This document shows, one piece after another, positions 32,700-45,102 of a stretch of DNA of 64,000 bases. Below the pieces are notes generated by a model. It saw nothing but the letters and a program-made list of their open reading frames with translations. It was not told where the DNA came from and did not search any database. The stretch spans positions 16,524,501-16,588,500 of the forward strand of contig NC_056550.1 of assembly GCF_910596095.1 (NCBI RefSeq), given 5' to 3'. The position numbers were made by a program, and so were the translations under genes. The DNA comes from Thunnus maccoyii (lineage: Eukaryota > Chordata > Actinopteri > Scombriformes > Scombridae). The first letter of the stretch is position 1, and each line of letters starts with the position of its first letter.

Positions 32700-33863
32700 A
32701 GGACTGAGATTCAAAACTCATGAATCTGACAGGGGAGTTTTCTTTTTTAAATAAAAGACGTGTGCCAATGGTTCATTTGCAACTCGGGACTGTTCCCTGC
32801 ACTCCAAATTTTCTTCCTGCAGAACATGTTTGCATATTTTTGGGTGCACTGATATGTTTTTAGTGTGTCTCATTGTTGTAAGTAGTTTGGTGGATGTTTG
32901 CTGCATTGTTGAGAATGCCACACACAGCAGGCTGATTCTGAAGATATTTTTGTGTTGGAAATTGGAGGATGACTGTGCAATTGTTATCTTTGTACCAAAA
33001 AAAAGTGTAGTTATTTCAGTGCCTCTTTTGTTTCAGTTCAATTTGAGAGCAGTTTAATATCTAAGCACTAATCAACAAACAGGTTAGGATTACTTTGCTG
33101 CTGGGAAATCTGCTTTGCATTGCTTAAATGGACAGTTGAGTTTTAATTTTTTTTTATTTTTTTTGTTCTTTTTCATGAATGTGTTACTGTCTAGTACATT
33201 TTTTCATATACAGCAGTTCAACAACTGTAATTTCGCAATACAGTTCCTCAGAAATGATTAACGTTCTTTGTTTTTTGCGACACAAGAAACCCATGTTTTT
33301 TTAATCAGTGGGTGCTTCGAAAATGTTCCTTCAGTAACTACTGTAATCTTCTTATTTTTGTTTTTTTTAATAATCAACCACTGAAAATGGATTTTGTGCA
33401 CTGAAAAACACAATGTTAATTTCCATCATCTGATCTAAGATTGTTAATTTCATGTTTTAAATCTTCTACTACTACAACTTAGTTTAGTATTTAAGGGTGT
33501 CTTTTTTGTTAAGGTAGCAAAACCATACATTTATATCAGCTACCTCTGTAGAAGTTGAATGTGCCTTTCTTGAGTTTAGTTCAATTCAGCAAATATTTCA
33601 GCCACGGTTTGATTTCAAGAATTCAAGAGTGATATTGTGGTAAATTGACATATTTATTATCTTACTTAATCCTCTCAGCCCTGTTATATGACAATCACAT
33701 AATAATTTTACTTTTTTTCCTCTTGCTTCTCCTTGTTTTTCTCACGGTGTTGGACCTTTTTTACACATGTTGCAGTCTTACTGTTATACACAATGGCTTC
33801 ACAATAATTCTCCACTCGAGTGCCTTGTACAGTATTCTGTATCACACAGGGTTTGCCAATAAA
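32700..33863 (+). other. syngr2 3' UTR
   Basis: Poly(A) signals AATAAA occur early (32747-32752) and late (33858-33863, followed by a GT-rich stretch). Both may be used, giving short and ~1.2-kb 3' UTRs. No other gene was seen in this stretch. Confidence 0.45.
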
Positions 33864-34416
33864 AACTGTTCCCATTTTGAACCTCTGGGTCAGCCCATGA
33901 TTTATATCCTCCTTTGAAGAAAGAACAGGACTCTGCCTACGTTCTGCTCCCTTGGCAAATATTTGAGTAGTGATTGTGTTGATAAATGTGTAAGAACTTT
34001 GCAAACTGTGGAGACAGCACTGAAATGCTTTAAAGACATCATTATATGCACACTTTACAGAACTGCACCAAAACAGAGATGACTGATGTGCATAGTTTCA
34101 CATTATAACCAACGTTGCATGAATTAATTGCACCAGAGTTATTGAGAGTTCATACAGTAAGTGTGGGGTTATGTGTACAGCAATGAAAATGACTGCAGAA
34201 TAACTGGATAAAAATGGAAAAGGAATAATATTCACTATAACCTTTAGTGTCATGTATTTGGTTTTACTTTTAACCAAAACGTTTTAAGGTTTTATTGTCA
34301 TTCCAACACATTGTACATATAAAGGAACTAAATTCACTTTACTTGGGTCCCAATTCAATCAAGTGAAATCACAAAATATGGGAATGAAATGCTGAAAGTG
34401 CCTAGTAGTAGTAGTA

Positions 34417-34447
<31 letters not shown>

Positions 34448-34800
34448 GTACTATACATAATAAAAAAATAAGTATAAAATTTAAAAAGCCCTCAAAGATT
34501 GAGTGAGTTTTGCTTAAGTTATATGAAGCATTTATTTGAATTAGTAGTGCTGGCAATAATGAATATCTGACATTTTGACAAATACAAATGCAGTGTGTGT
34601 TAAATTTGCGTTGTGATTGTTAAACCTTTAACACAGTTTCCTCTTTTTGCCTCTTATATAGCCGCAGTATAACATTAAGTAAATAAGATACGTTATATTT
34701 TCACCTAGAAATATCTGTTAAAATTGAATTAATGCTGGACTAATATTTCTTCTGTATTGTAATGGGCTGAGTAAGCTTGGTTAAAGGAAGGCAGATTCAG
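33864..34800. other. syngr2-cant1 intergenic sequence
   Basis: AT-rich, with an (AGT)n/(AAT)n microsatellite at 34404-34447. No gene was seen. Confidence 0.5.
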
Positions 34801-34829
34801 ACCACGCAGTGTGCCGTGTTGCCACGTAC

Positions 34830-35053
34830 TACTCATATTTCCGAGGGCACGTGAAGGCAGCGTTTGACAAACTCTCTCGCATCCACTCTGCGCGATCTGT
34901 CGTCATCAGCAGATACAGGAAGTAATGATCGGCTGTCTGGTAAACGGAGAACGGTGGAAAAAGAAGCCGAGGAAGGATTCAGGAAGCGATACAATAATGA
35001 CATCTGACTTACAAACCTTCAGCAAACTGTGAGCTGAAGATCTGACATTTGCG
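34830..35053 (+). promoter_or_regulatory. Probable cant1 promoter and noncoding first exon
   Basis: A locally GC-richer stretch with an E-box CACGTG (34849-34854) leads to sequence ending in a strong donor (TTTGCG|gtgagt at 35053/35054). The first coding exon of cant1 has an acceptor and 5' UTR stub at about 39841 (ctctag|GTCACTCC), so a noncoding exon here joined across a ~4.8-kb intron is the simplest reading. The transcription start was not determined. Confidence 0.5.
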
Positions 35054-35181
35054 GTGAGTGCGAAGACAACAGAGGGACAGCAGGGTCCGGGAATAAGTCG
35101 GGTAGCTAGTTTCTGAACGCGCATTTGTGATGGCATCTTGGTTAACCTCTGCGCTGCTGGCAAGACAGGGACATGAACTAA

Positions 35182-35191
35182 CACACACACA

Positions 35192-35241
<50 letters not shown>

Positions 35242-35283
35242 GATACACAGATGCAGATTGTGTGTGTGTGTGTGTGTGTGTGT
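35182..35283. repeat. (CA)n followed by (GT)n: inverted dinucleotide repeats
   Basis: A ~50-base (AC)n run (35182-35232) is followed, after a short spacer, by a (TG)n run (35260-35283). The two are complementary, so single strands could form a long hairpin. It lies about 130 bases into cant1 intron 1. Confidence 0.75.
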
Positions 35284-35929
35284 GATCTAAAATCATCGCG
35301 ATTAATAATATAAACAATGCAAATATTAAGTTTTCCAACAGTGTGATCTGCTTAACCATTCACTTCAGTTAAAGGCCTGGAAACAGCAACGTGTGGATGC
35401 TCTCTCCCAATCATGCCCTGCAGCAGCACTTGCCTCAGAGGGCTCCAATGTAAAGACCACAGCAATTGGTTCTCAAAGGTCTGCATTTAAATAAGAAACA
35501 CCTGAACATCGATATTGTGCATCCATGTATAATTCAGGCTTTTCTCATTGGACAAACCCACTTAAAATCAGCTCTTTGCACATCTGTTAGGGGGTTCCTT
35601 GACATGCTGAAGTTTAAGAATCTGCCTTACAGCACCAAGTGAGCTATTTATGGGCCTTACACATATCTGGCTCCTTGATCTGTTTCCTTTGAAGCGTACT
35701 CCCCCCACCCCCCAGGGTGTCACCCTTTATGGTGTCACCGAAGGGCTCAGCAGATAATCTTCTCACAATTTTCACATGAGGGACCCACAGACTTGCATGC
35801 AACAAGATTTGTCTGGTTGGTCTCTAAATGGATAGGACTTCATGCAGAATTGTGTAGCAGTCGCCATGGTGTTGAACATGATGTCATCAAAGTTATTGAG
35901 CAATATGACTGAGAAGATGAGACGTGGCA

Positions 35930-36245
35930 TGTTAACTAATTCATAATTCATTAGCTTTAAAACTTTGTTGATTAATCGTTTTGGTGATCGACAGGAAGTC
36001 AATTGGCAACAGTTTGGCTCATCAAAAACTAAGTGCTAAAAGTTGTGAGGATTTGCTGCTTTTCTTTGTCTCGTGTGATAGTAAAGTGAATCTCTTTGGG
36101 GTTTTGTGCCGACAGACAAATGATGATATCACCTTGGACTTTAGGAACTTGTGATGGGTATTTTCACTTTTTTCTGACATCTCATAGACCATACTAGCAA
36201 TTGTTTAATCAATCAAATTAAGTGAATTAGTGAATTTAGCTTTGC
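35930..36245. repeat. AT-rich GATTAAT-type miniature element copy in cant1 intron 1
   Basis: It includes GTTGATTAATCGTTTTGGTG, AGTAAAGTGAATCTCTTTGG and TTTTCTGACATCTCATAGAC, all family blocks. The boundaries are approximate. Confidence 0.5.
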
Positions 36246-37789
36246 GCAGGGCTAAAATGGGATAAAATGTTCTGTCAAGAGTATGTATAATTGTAGTTGC
36301 TATGTTGATCCTGCTCATTGACATGCATGGACTACAGTGCAACCAGAAATATTAAACTGATTGCTACCTCGGTACAAACTGCATTGTAATATCTCTGATG
36401 GTTGGCAGATTTCGAATGTCTCATGTTATATATCATCATATCACCTTTTTATATTACATCCTCTCATTGTGTGAACTTGTCAAATTAAACTCTTTCAATC
36501 AGAACCACTCTGAGAGGCTCAGGCATTGTTTACTGATTCATAATTCATGCGAATAGTTTCTGCACTTTTCATCTTCTTGGACTCAAGCCCAGACAGACTG
36601 ACAGTTAAATCATTTATTAACAAATGGTACGTTGGGGTCCCTATAGCTTCCCTGTTGAGTGTGTAACTGCTCTGCTGTTGTAATCAGGCTTATCTCTGGC
36701 CTCAGACTAATTGCATCACAGCAGCACTTCTGCTGTGGATCTAAGTTATTGTTGTCACTATAGGTTTGTTTTTAACTTCTATTCAGCTTGCCAGATTTGT
36801 AGATTTTCACATTCACATAGATAGTGTAATTGTGCAGGTAATAAATGTTTTCCTAACCTCTGGTACCTGGCCATTCAAAGGTTACTATGTAACTGTTTTG
36901 GCCTCCTGCAAGGGTTTGCCCCTTTGGACTGGATCATAATCCTCCAAGTGTAGTCAAAGTTCACCACCATTGTAACAACCCTTAGTCATGGTTGCAAGCG
37001 AGCAGAAATAAAGTTTAGAGCTCAGGACAAAGTGTTGAGGTCTGCTGTAGGACAGCGAGGTAAATTTGATGACGCAAGTTCAGCGCTCTGGCAGGAGGAG
37101 ACGGAGGGGTAAGATGTTCAACTCCTGTGTTTCAGTGAAGGTGATCTGGACAAAATCAAAATCTGTTGCATAAAAAAACAGTGTTTTAAGTTAATTAGCG
37201 TCAGCCACTTGTTGGTGTGTTTCAGAGAGCAAACAGTAGTTTTCTTGCCTCAGAGTGCAGCCCTGATGTTGCTGCCATAATGGACTGCTGTTTGGCTCAG
37301 GGCCCTCTTATGAAAGAGTCTTTCAGCTCCTGCTCTCCTTTTCAGAGAAATGCAGCCATGTTTAGGCTCCTGAGGCTGAGTTTAGAGGTCCCTGGAATTT
37401 GGTTTATAGTAGATTACACAAAATTTCTACTCCAGTGAGCCTGGTGGTGTCCCTCCAAGCGTAGAGAACAACAGACGGCTCACAACACATTTGCTTTGCA
37501 GTGCTTCAAGGTTTTGTTGATTTCCTTGATTTAACTCAGAGGTCACATGAGTTTGTAGGGCTGCAAGCATCAGTAAACTGTCTTACTAGTTTTGCTGTGT
37601 TTGGAATATGTTGTCATTGTGAGACTTTTTCTGCTTGTGGCATCACATTTTCTGTATTATGTGCTTGTGAAGTGTGTTTGTTGTTCACCTCTTCATTTGC
37701 TAAACTTAAGTATCTACTTCTTAGCTTGCCTTTTGTCAGTTATATAAAGTTAAATATAAATTTAACTGAATAGATTAGATGAGAGAGCA
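36246..37789. other. cant1 intron 1 interior
   Basis: No coding exon, RNA gene or bounded mobile element was recognised. The short open frames here have no homology. Confidence 0.45.
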
Positions 37790-38455
37790 ACAGAGGATTA
37801 TTTTCATTATCCATTAATCTGCTGATTATTTTCTTGATTGATATCTAAATCATTTGGTCTATTAAGCATTGGAAATATTGAAAAATGTGCATCGCAATTT
37901 CCTAGAGCCCAGAGTAACATCTTCAGATGTCTTATTTTGTCTGACTCACAGTCCAAAACTCAAATATATTCAATTTACTGTAATGTAAACCAGCAACTTT
38001 GTACATTTAAGAAGCTGGAAACATCAAATGTTTGACATTCTTGTTTTAAAATGCTTCAAAATTGTCATTAATTTAATTTTGTCTCAGCTCTTGACTAAAC
38101 AGGCCATCAAGTGAAAAAGTGTTATATATGACATTAATCTGTTGATTTTAAAATATATATATATATTTTAAATGAGCTAATTGTTTAGTTTAAAAAATGT
38201 TAAAAATGGTGAAAAATGCCCATCACAAGTGCCCAGAGTACAAGATGAGGTCTTCAAATATCTTGTTATGTTTGAACAACAGTCCAAACCCAAAGATATT
38301 TAATTAAAACAGACAAAAGAAGCAAATCTTCATATTGGAGAAGCTCGAACTAGTGAGTGTATGTTATTTTTGCTTAATTGATTAACAGAATTGTTGGTTA
38401 TTAATTTTCTGCCCACGGACTAATCGATTAATTGAAAAATTGTTTCAGCACTAGC
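37790..38455. repeat. Two adjacent AT-rich GATTAAT-type element copies in cant1 intron 1
   Basis: One copy starts near 37797 (ATTATTTTCATTATCCATTAATC) and continues to about 38100. The second carries GGTGAAAAATGCCCATCAC and ends near 38450 with GACTAATCGATTAATTGAAA. Both share blocks with 26705-27020. Confidence 0.55.
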
Positions 38456-39364
38456 ATCAGCAGCTAATCAGGGGTGTGATTTGTGACTGTCAGCTGGCTG
38501 GTTTTGTATTTCAGATTTACCTGTTCACAGCAGCCGTCCCTTTATTGTCACTGAATGGGCCCCTCCCAGTCTCCACGTTGACAAGGCACACTTGTGGCCA
38601 CCTGATATTCATTCAATCTGGTAGAGTCGGACTACTTCCTGCTTCTTGTCACATAATGCTTAACTGGGCATACACTCACAGTGTCTCATGTGAGCTCTTT
38701 GCCACATTTAAAATAATATTTCAACTATAGGCTGGAATGAAGGACCTGCCTGCATCCGGGACCAAATATTTGATTTAGAGGCCAAGAGATTCGACTTATG
38801 GACAGTATGTGAGTAGGTTATAGTTGAGATGTATTGCGTAAATGTCATTAGTAATGTCATGTTCTAGGTTGGGTTGTAGGCCTTTGTCTTTAGATAACTT
38901 GTATTGTTCCAAGATTTGTTTGCAAATTAAATTAAATATATCATTATGGTAAATAATTTTCTTACAGATAGGCCCAGGTATCTGCCTAATTATGTGTCTT
39001 ACTCAGGTGTTATTTTAAGTGGATCCTTCTAATGCACAGGTTTTAGGATTTAGGAACATTTAGACCAAGCCCTTCAGTCTACTTTTGGTATTTGCTCACA
39101 GGAAAAGCAGGTGTAACAACTCTTTTCTTCCAACTGAAACGGTATCTTTCCACTCCAGCCTTTCCCTACACCTCAACTTTACATGGAATATTCTGCTAAA
39201 ACATGATCATATATTACCTGAATGGTTACCCGCATTCGAGGAACAGTAATCATACTAAAACAGTTCAATATTGATTCTTAAAGAGGATTTTCAAGGAACC
39301 TTATGAATCTTATGACAATATAGCCTAAGTCTTTTACTGTTGAAATTTGAGGCCAAAATGTACT

Positions 39365-39655
39365 AGAACTTCAACAAACGATTATTTTTTATTATCGATT
39401 AATCCGCTGATTATTTTCACGATTAATTGATTAATCATTTGGCCAATAAAACATCAGGAAATGGCGAAAAACACCTGTCCAAACAGTCCAAAACCCTGAA
39501 ATATTAAATTTACAGTAATGTAAGACCAAGAAAAGCAACAAATTCTCAAATTTGAGAGCCTTGAAGCAAGCATTTGCTTGAAAAATGACTAAAAGATTAT
39601 TCGATTATCAAAATAGTTGCTTAATTGTTGATCAACTAAGTATTGCAGCTCCGTA
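39365..39655. mobile_element. AT-rich GATTAAT-type miniature element in cant1 intron 1
   Basis: The left end TTTATTATCGATTAATCCGC and right end TTAATTGTTGATCAACTAAG with GCAGCTCC are family ends. Inner blocks such as AATAAAACATCAGGAAATGG are shared. It ends about 200 bases before the cant1 coding exon. Confidence 0.6.
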
Positions 39656-39863
39656 TTGTACCTGCCTTCAGTGTTATGGTGGGACCTTGATTATTGGCTA
39701 TTATAGACTACTAAAAACTGAAATTTATCAACTAGTCACTCAATCAATTATAGAATGAAAGAGGGCAGCACAAAACATGAGCCATCCTTTTTTGATCTAT
39801 GTATAGACATGACTTACAGTCTCTCTCGATTTTTCTCTAGGTCACTCCAGTCCTCCGTCCTCC

Positions 39864-41269
39864 ATGCCTGCTCCCCCAGGCTTCACTCGACTGGAGCAGA
39901 ATGAGCCTATGAACACTCTACGTATCTCTGTCGGAGGCCTCCCCATGTTGGCTTCCATGGCCAACACCACTGACCCTCGTTTCCGCCTGAAGCGGAAGCC
40001 CATTGTGGTGGTGGCCGTCTCACTGGCCTTTCTTCTGCTGCTCTTCATGCACTGGGGCTCAGGCTTCCGATCCCGCTCCTATGGCTCACAGAGCTGGAAA
40101 GCCAGCCGAGGTGACACCCAGCAGTCTGATTCCCATTACAATGACACTTACCCCCTCAGTCCACCGGAGCGCACGCAGCAGGGCACCCGCTACCGCATTG
40201 GGGTCATTGCCGACCTGGACACAAGCTCTCGTAGTGACAAGAAGCTGACATGGTTCAGCTACATGCGGCGTGGGTACCTGTTGGTGTCCCAGAGTGGTGA
40301 CAAGGTAGCGGTTGAATGGGATGTGGACAGGGTGGTGCTGGAAAGCCATCTAGCGGAGAAGGGCAGGGGTATGGAGCTGTCTGAGCTTTTGGTGTTCAAC
40401 GGGAAGCTTTACAGCGTCGATGACAGGACGGGCATCATCTACCACATTGACGGTGACAAGGCTGTGCCCTGGGTCATCTTACCTGACGGTGATGGCAGTG
40501 TTGCCAAAGGTTGGTGTTACCCTAGTCTCATATATGCCATAATTCACAGGTTCCTGAGCACCAGATTGAAACAGTGCTTTCTAAAATTTCTCCTGACAGG
40601 GTTCAAAGCAGAGTGGCTTGCAGTGAAGGATGAGCACCTGTATGTTGGTGGACTGGGGAAGGAGTGGACCACCACTGAAGGCGAGTTTGTCAACAACAAC
40701 CCAGAGTGGGTGAAAGTAGTAGGCTTCAGAGGGGATGTGCACCATGAGAACTGGGTTCCAAAGTACAAATCACTGAAGTCTGCTGCAGGAATAGAGCCTC
40801 CAGGTGAGGATGTAAATCTGGTCTCACTAACGACTGCTGTTGGTACCATTTTTTTCTCTTTGCTTTACTCTTCGCCATATTCCTTTGGATTTCCGCAGGT
40901 TATCTCATTCATGAGTCAGCAGCGTGGAGCGACACACTGCAGCGCTGGTTTTTCCTCCCTCGCCGCGCCAGCAAGGAGCGTTATGAGGAGACGGCAGACG
41001 AGCGGCGTGGCACGAACCTCGTTCTCAGCTGCTCACCAGATTTCAAAGACATCACCGTGAGTCAAGTGGGTTCGCTCAACCCCACTCACGGTTTCTCCTC
41101 CTTCAAGTTTGTCCCCAACACGGACGACCAGATCATTCTGGCACTCAAGTCAGAAGAAGATGCGGGAAAGATTGCCACATACATCATGGCGTTTACACTT
41201 GATGGACGCATCCTTCTACCTGAAACCAAGATTGGTGATGTGAAATATGAGGGCTTGGAGTTCATTTAG
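39864..41269 (+). CDS. cant1: Calcium-activated nucleotidase 1 (soluble apyrase)
   Basis: Three coding exons: 39864-40509, 40600-40803, 40899-41269, all in phase, giving 406 residues (human 401). It is a Ca2+-dependent nucleotidase of the ER/Golgi lumen that hydrolyses UDP, GDP and UTP and supports proteoglycan and glycoprotein synthesis; human loss causes Desbuquois dysplasia. It is a type II membrane protein with cytosolic [14 protein letters not shown], one hydrophobic anchor ([19 protein letters not shown], ~47-65), a stem, then the five-bladed apyrase domain. Close family matches are [111 protein letters not shown] and VKYEGLEFI at the end. Reading straight through the first intron gives a longer but wrong 398-residue frame. 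Teleost a/b copy was not resolved. Confidence 0.95.
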
Positions 41270-42431
41270 AGGGCTTGTTCTTGAGGCCACTGCACTGTGG
41301 TTCTATTTTGTTTACAATCCACTCACTGTTGAAGTTACTCTACTTGCTGCTTCCTTATTGAGTTTATGAAAGACATAACTCCAGCCCTCAAAGGATCATC
41401 TTCACTACAAAGAGAAGAACTATGGTCTGAGACTGTAAAATATGGTCCTGTTTTGGGTGTTGAGAAAGTGCCAGTCAAACAATGCCAGCATGTCTTGAGA
41501 TGGATCTTCTTCTTCTCAGACCAAGTGTGGCCCTCAACAGTACTGTAGCCTTTCTTATAATGAATGTACAAAAGATAGATTTATAAGACTGTGATTTCCA
41601 TGCACATACTATACACTCTCAACAGGTCAAAGGTTTGTTTTTATCCTCTGCTCCATAGTAAAGCAACATCACTCTGTACAAGCCAAACCTGCAATTTTCA
41701 GTAGGATAACTAAAAGTTTGTTTTTATTCTTCATAAAACATTATTTGAAGGACATTTTGGTGAAAATTGAATTTTACTGTATGTAATTTTTTTAGGGGGC
41801 CGTCTGAGTAAAATTTTGATCACTATTTGCTGAGTCTTGTCATGTAGCTCATATGTGCATGTCTCTACAAAACCAGTTAAACATAATATTGACATTGTCC
41901 TCAAACAAGTTTCGAGCGGACCAAAAACAGTTGCGCAACGACCAGGTTTTCTGCTTTATTGTGAAAAGAAACTCAGGGAAAGCAGCAGGAATACAGAAGT
42001 GAACCCCACTGTGTTTAGCATAAAAGCAGTGAGATTCGTGTTGCAGACTTCAAAAGGGAGAGGCACATTTGAGGACAACAGGACTTAATAGCCAGAGGGA
42101 GGAAGGTAATGTGGCTTCATTACAGTATATGTAAATTTTGCTTTTTAACTTTGACCTTCAATTTTTAATGCACAGATTCAGCAAAGTCAGTTTCAAGTTT
42201 AGAGGATTGCATCAGTTAAAAAAAACTGCAATCCATCTTGATGAAAACAATAATGTAAAGGCAAAAGCTATGGTGGTTTTGTATTCACTCTTAAAATCAA
42301 TAAATGGACTGATTTTTATTCAAAAAGCAAAAGTACACTTTGTTTCTTTGTTACTCTTGATTAAGATCAAATATCTCTCTCGTCTGCTTTTTGTCATTAT
42401 CTGTGTCAGAGTCCTAAACTGGTGGTTGGAA
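41270..42431. other. cant1 3' UTR and lgals3bp upstream region
   Basis: No extra coding exon was seen. A good donor (GGAGGAAG|gtaatg near 42106) and an acceptor just before the lgals3bp ATG (ctgtgtcag near 42410) suggest a noncoding first exon for lgals3bp at roughly 42000-42106. A GTGAAAAGAAACTC motif (41961-41974) resembles an IRF-type site with imperfect spacing. Confidence 0.4.
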
Positions 42432-45102
42432 ATGCTGATACATCGAAACATACACACTCTGTGGCTTCTGCTACTTCTTCATGTCTCTGGAAGTGCACTC
42501 AAATTTAACCTGTTCAGTAAGTCAACAAAAGTACATCTTATTTATGTGACAACTAATAAAATGTTAATGACGTTGCCACGAAAGTAATTCATGGGGAGGA
42601 AAACAGTCTCAATTATTATTATTATTATTATTATTAACGTATAACTGTATACTGTGCAGTGTCTGTATTATATGCTTTTGCAAATATGATTTGACCCTGC
42701 TCATTCAACACAGAATGTAGATTACCTGGACGTCTGGATGACCTCTGTACTATCATAGTCTAATATCCTACACCTGTGATCACATACAGAGAGGACATCT
42801 GATGCACAGGAAGGTGATGTGAGGCTGTTTGGCTCTCAGAGCGCTTCAGAGGGCCGTGTGGAGATCTACCATGATGGGAAATGGGGAACAGTGTGTGATG
42901 ATGGCTGGGACATGGCTGAGGCCCAGGTGGTGTGTCGTCAGCTCCACTTCCCTGGAGCCAAATCTGTTGTCGTAGGGAAGGAGTACGGACAAGGTGCCTG
43001 CTACTTCCATTTATCCCCCACCAGAGGGCAGTGAAACATTTGTAATGACTGAAGAGTTGTGATTTGAGGTTTAACATACTAATGCCACAAATTCAGACCT
43101 CTGAATGGGCTCTGTTTAATGTGTTTTTGCCACAAAAATTAACACACCCTTTAATTTTACATCATAGCATCTGGACCTATTTGGCTGGATGATATCACAT
43201 GTAAAGGCACAGAGAACCATCTGATTACTTGTGATTTCAAAGGCTGGGGAGTGACTGACTGCACCCACAAAGAGGATGTTGGAGTTATTTGTGACTCAGG
43301 TAGGTATTTAAACTCTTACAAGACAAACAGAGCCTTTATACAGAACACATAACTCCATCTGATTCAGTAGAAATAAAGTTGATGATCACTGCTTACCACC
43401 CTTCATGCACATTTTCTATCAAGTGCTTATCCCAATGATGATTTGTGATTCCAGGCACAAATGTGACCATCAATAATTCTACACACTCTCTGGACCACAG
43501 TATCAGTCTGTCTGGTGACCTCGGCCAAATCTTTGACAGTGGGGATGGCTGCGACTTCCAGATCACAGTCCAGAGTACCACTGGAAACAAACAGGAGGAT
43601 GGAACCTCAGAGATGCTTGGGACAACGATCTGTGCACACAAAATGATTCTCTCACAATTCCCACTCTTCAATACTTCAAAGGGGATGACTAGTGTCACGG
43701 TCAACGTCGACCAGTCTTGCCAACCACATTTCACCTCCTTCATTAGGTACACATAGGATTGTAGTCCTGCCACTGTGGGAGATTGTGCAGCACCACATTA
43801 TTTTATATAATTTATTGAAACAGCTATGACATGTATTGCTTCAAGATACTGAATTCAATTTGATTTTAGGTGTTTTGTGAGTATGTAAATAGAAATACTT
43901 GGTGACCACAGATAATATATTAATTACAGTTTTTGTCAGCAAAATAAATGGAAAACATCTTCTTCATATTCTACAATTTGGTTCTTGACAGGTACCTTTA
44001 CACCCACAAGATAGATGTGACCTTCTCCTCTGTGCAGTGCATCCATTCAATGGCCTCAAAGTTTGGGGTGAAGCAGCTGATGGAGGACACAGGCCGGCTG
44101 TTCACCAAAATCCTCCCAGAGGACACCTCATTTCATACCCAGCTATCCCTTCACAAATATGCAGTGGAAACTGGGGACTTGGTCCTCCAGGAGAACTGTA
44201 TCCAGTACCTGGCCTGGAACTACCAAAACCTGACCAGGTCCCCTGCTTGGCCACACCTCCCTGTGGAGGTCATTGGAGCTCTTTTAGCACGCTCAGACCT
44301 GGTGGTGCCAAATGAATATTTTCTGCTTCAGACTGTGGAGAGCTGGATTCTGGAGAAGGACAACTCAACCAGTTTGGAAACCCAGGCTGACCTGTTGAGC
44401 CACATTCGTTTCCCTATGATCCCTGCTGAGACACTGTATGAGTTGGAGTCCAACTCGTCACTCTACAGCACCCATAAGAATATGTATCGTGAGAACATGT
44501 TGAAAGCACTTCAGTTTAATGTTCTGCTCTTCAACAATCTTCAGACCAACCCAAATTTCAACAAAGAAGATGATGATTACCAGCCTAGGATCTACACTTC
44601 TGACCCATGGAGCACTACAGTGGAACGTCCCAAGGACACAGAACCAGTCCGTACCCATTATCCATCTTCATACAACCGTAGGAGGCAGCATGGCTATGGT
44701 TATGGCTATGACTATGGTTATATTTATCCCACCGCCAGTCCATATAGTCAAGCCGCAACCAAGTCATTCAGCACACCTGTCCACAACAGCATGATCTTTA
44801 AGGACAAAAAGATTCGGTGGGAGGCAAATGTCTTCAAGAACAAACGTGAGTGTTCAAACAAAGGTCTGACATGCGAGTCATTCCCTGTGGCAAGGCTGGC
44901 TCCCCAAAACCACCTTTCCCAGAACAACATCCTCTTTCGTAACCGGCTCCTGATGATGTGCCAAGGCAAGTACATCTGTCAGGTTCAGGACTTCAAAGTC
45001 AACCTGGCTCATATCGCTGTGAACAGTACCCAGGTTCTGGCCTATCCTTGTCCTGATGACCAGTACACCTACCGCTTTGTTGTGAGACCAGCGTATGTTT
45101 GA
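42432..45102 (+). CDS. lgals3bp: Galectin-3-binding protein (Mac-2-binding protein)
   Basis: Five coding exons: 42432-42516, 42790-42993, 43168-43299, 43455-43746, 43992-45102, in phase, giving 607 residues (human 585). It is a secreted, heavily glycosylated scavenger-receptor protein that binds galectins, collagens and integrins and takes part in innate responses. A signal peptide ([15 protein letters not shown]) is followed by an SRCR domain (~38-137) with [40 protein letters not shown] and a C-terminal VGVICDS. Next come a BTB/POZ-type domain (~150-245) with [11 protein letters not shown], a BACK domain (~255-360) with [20 protein letters not shown] and [15 protein letters not shown], and a Cys-containing C-terminal domain. 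Several N-x-S/T sites are visible. A Tyr/Gly run ([14 protein letters not shown], ~471-484) sits in the linker to the C-terminal domain. The order cant1-lgals3bp-timp2 is as in mammals. Confidence 0.94.

Noticed and set aside
39864-41060. Single 398-codon frame over cant1
   Set aside because: It reads through two introns; the family-matching protein needs splicing at 40509/40600 and 40803/40899 and a different frame in the last exon.
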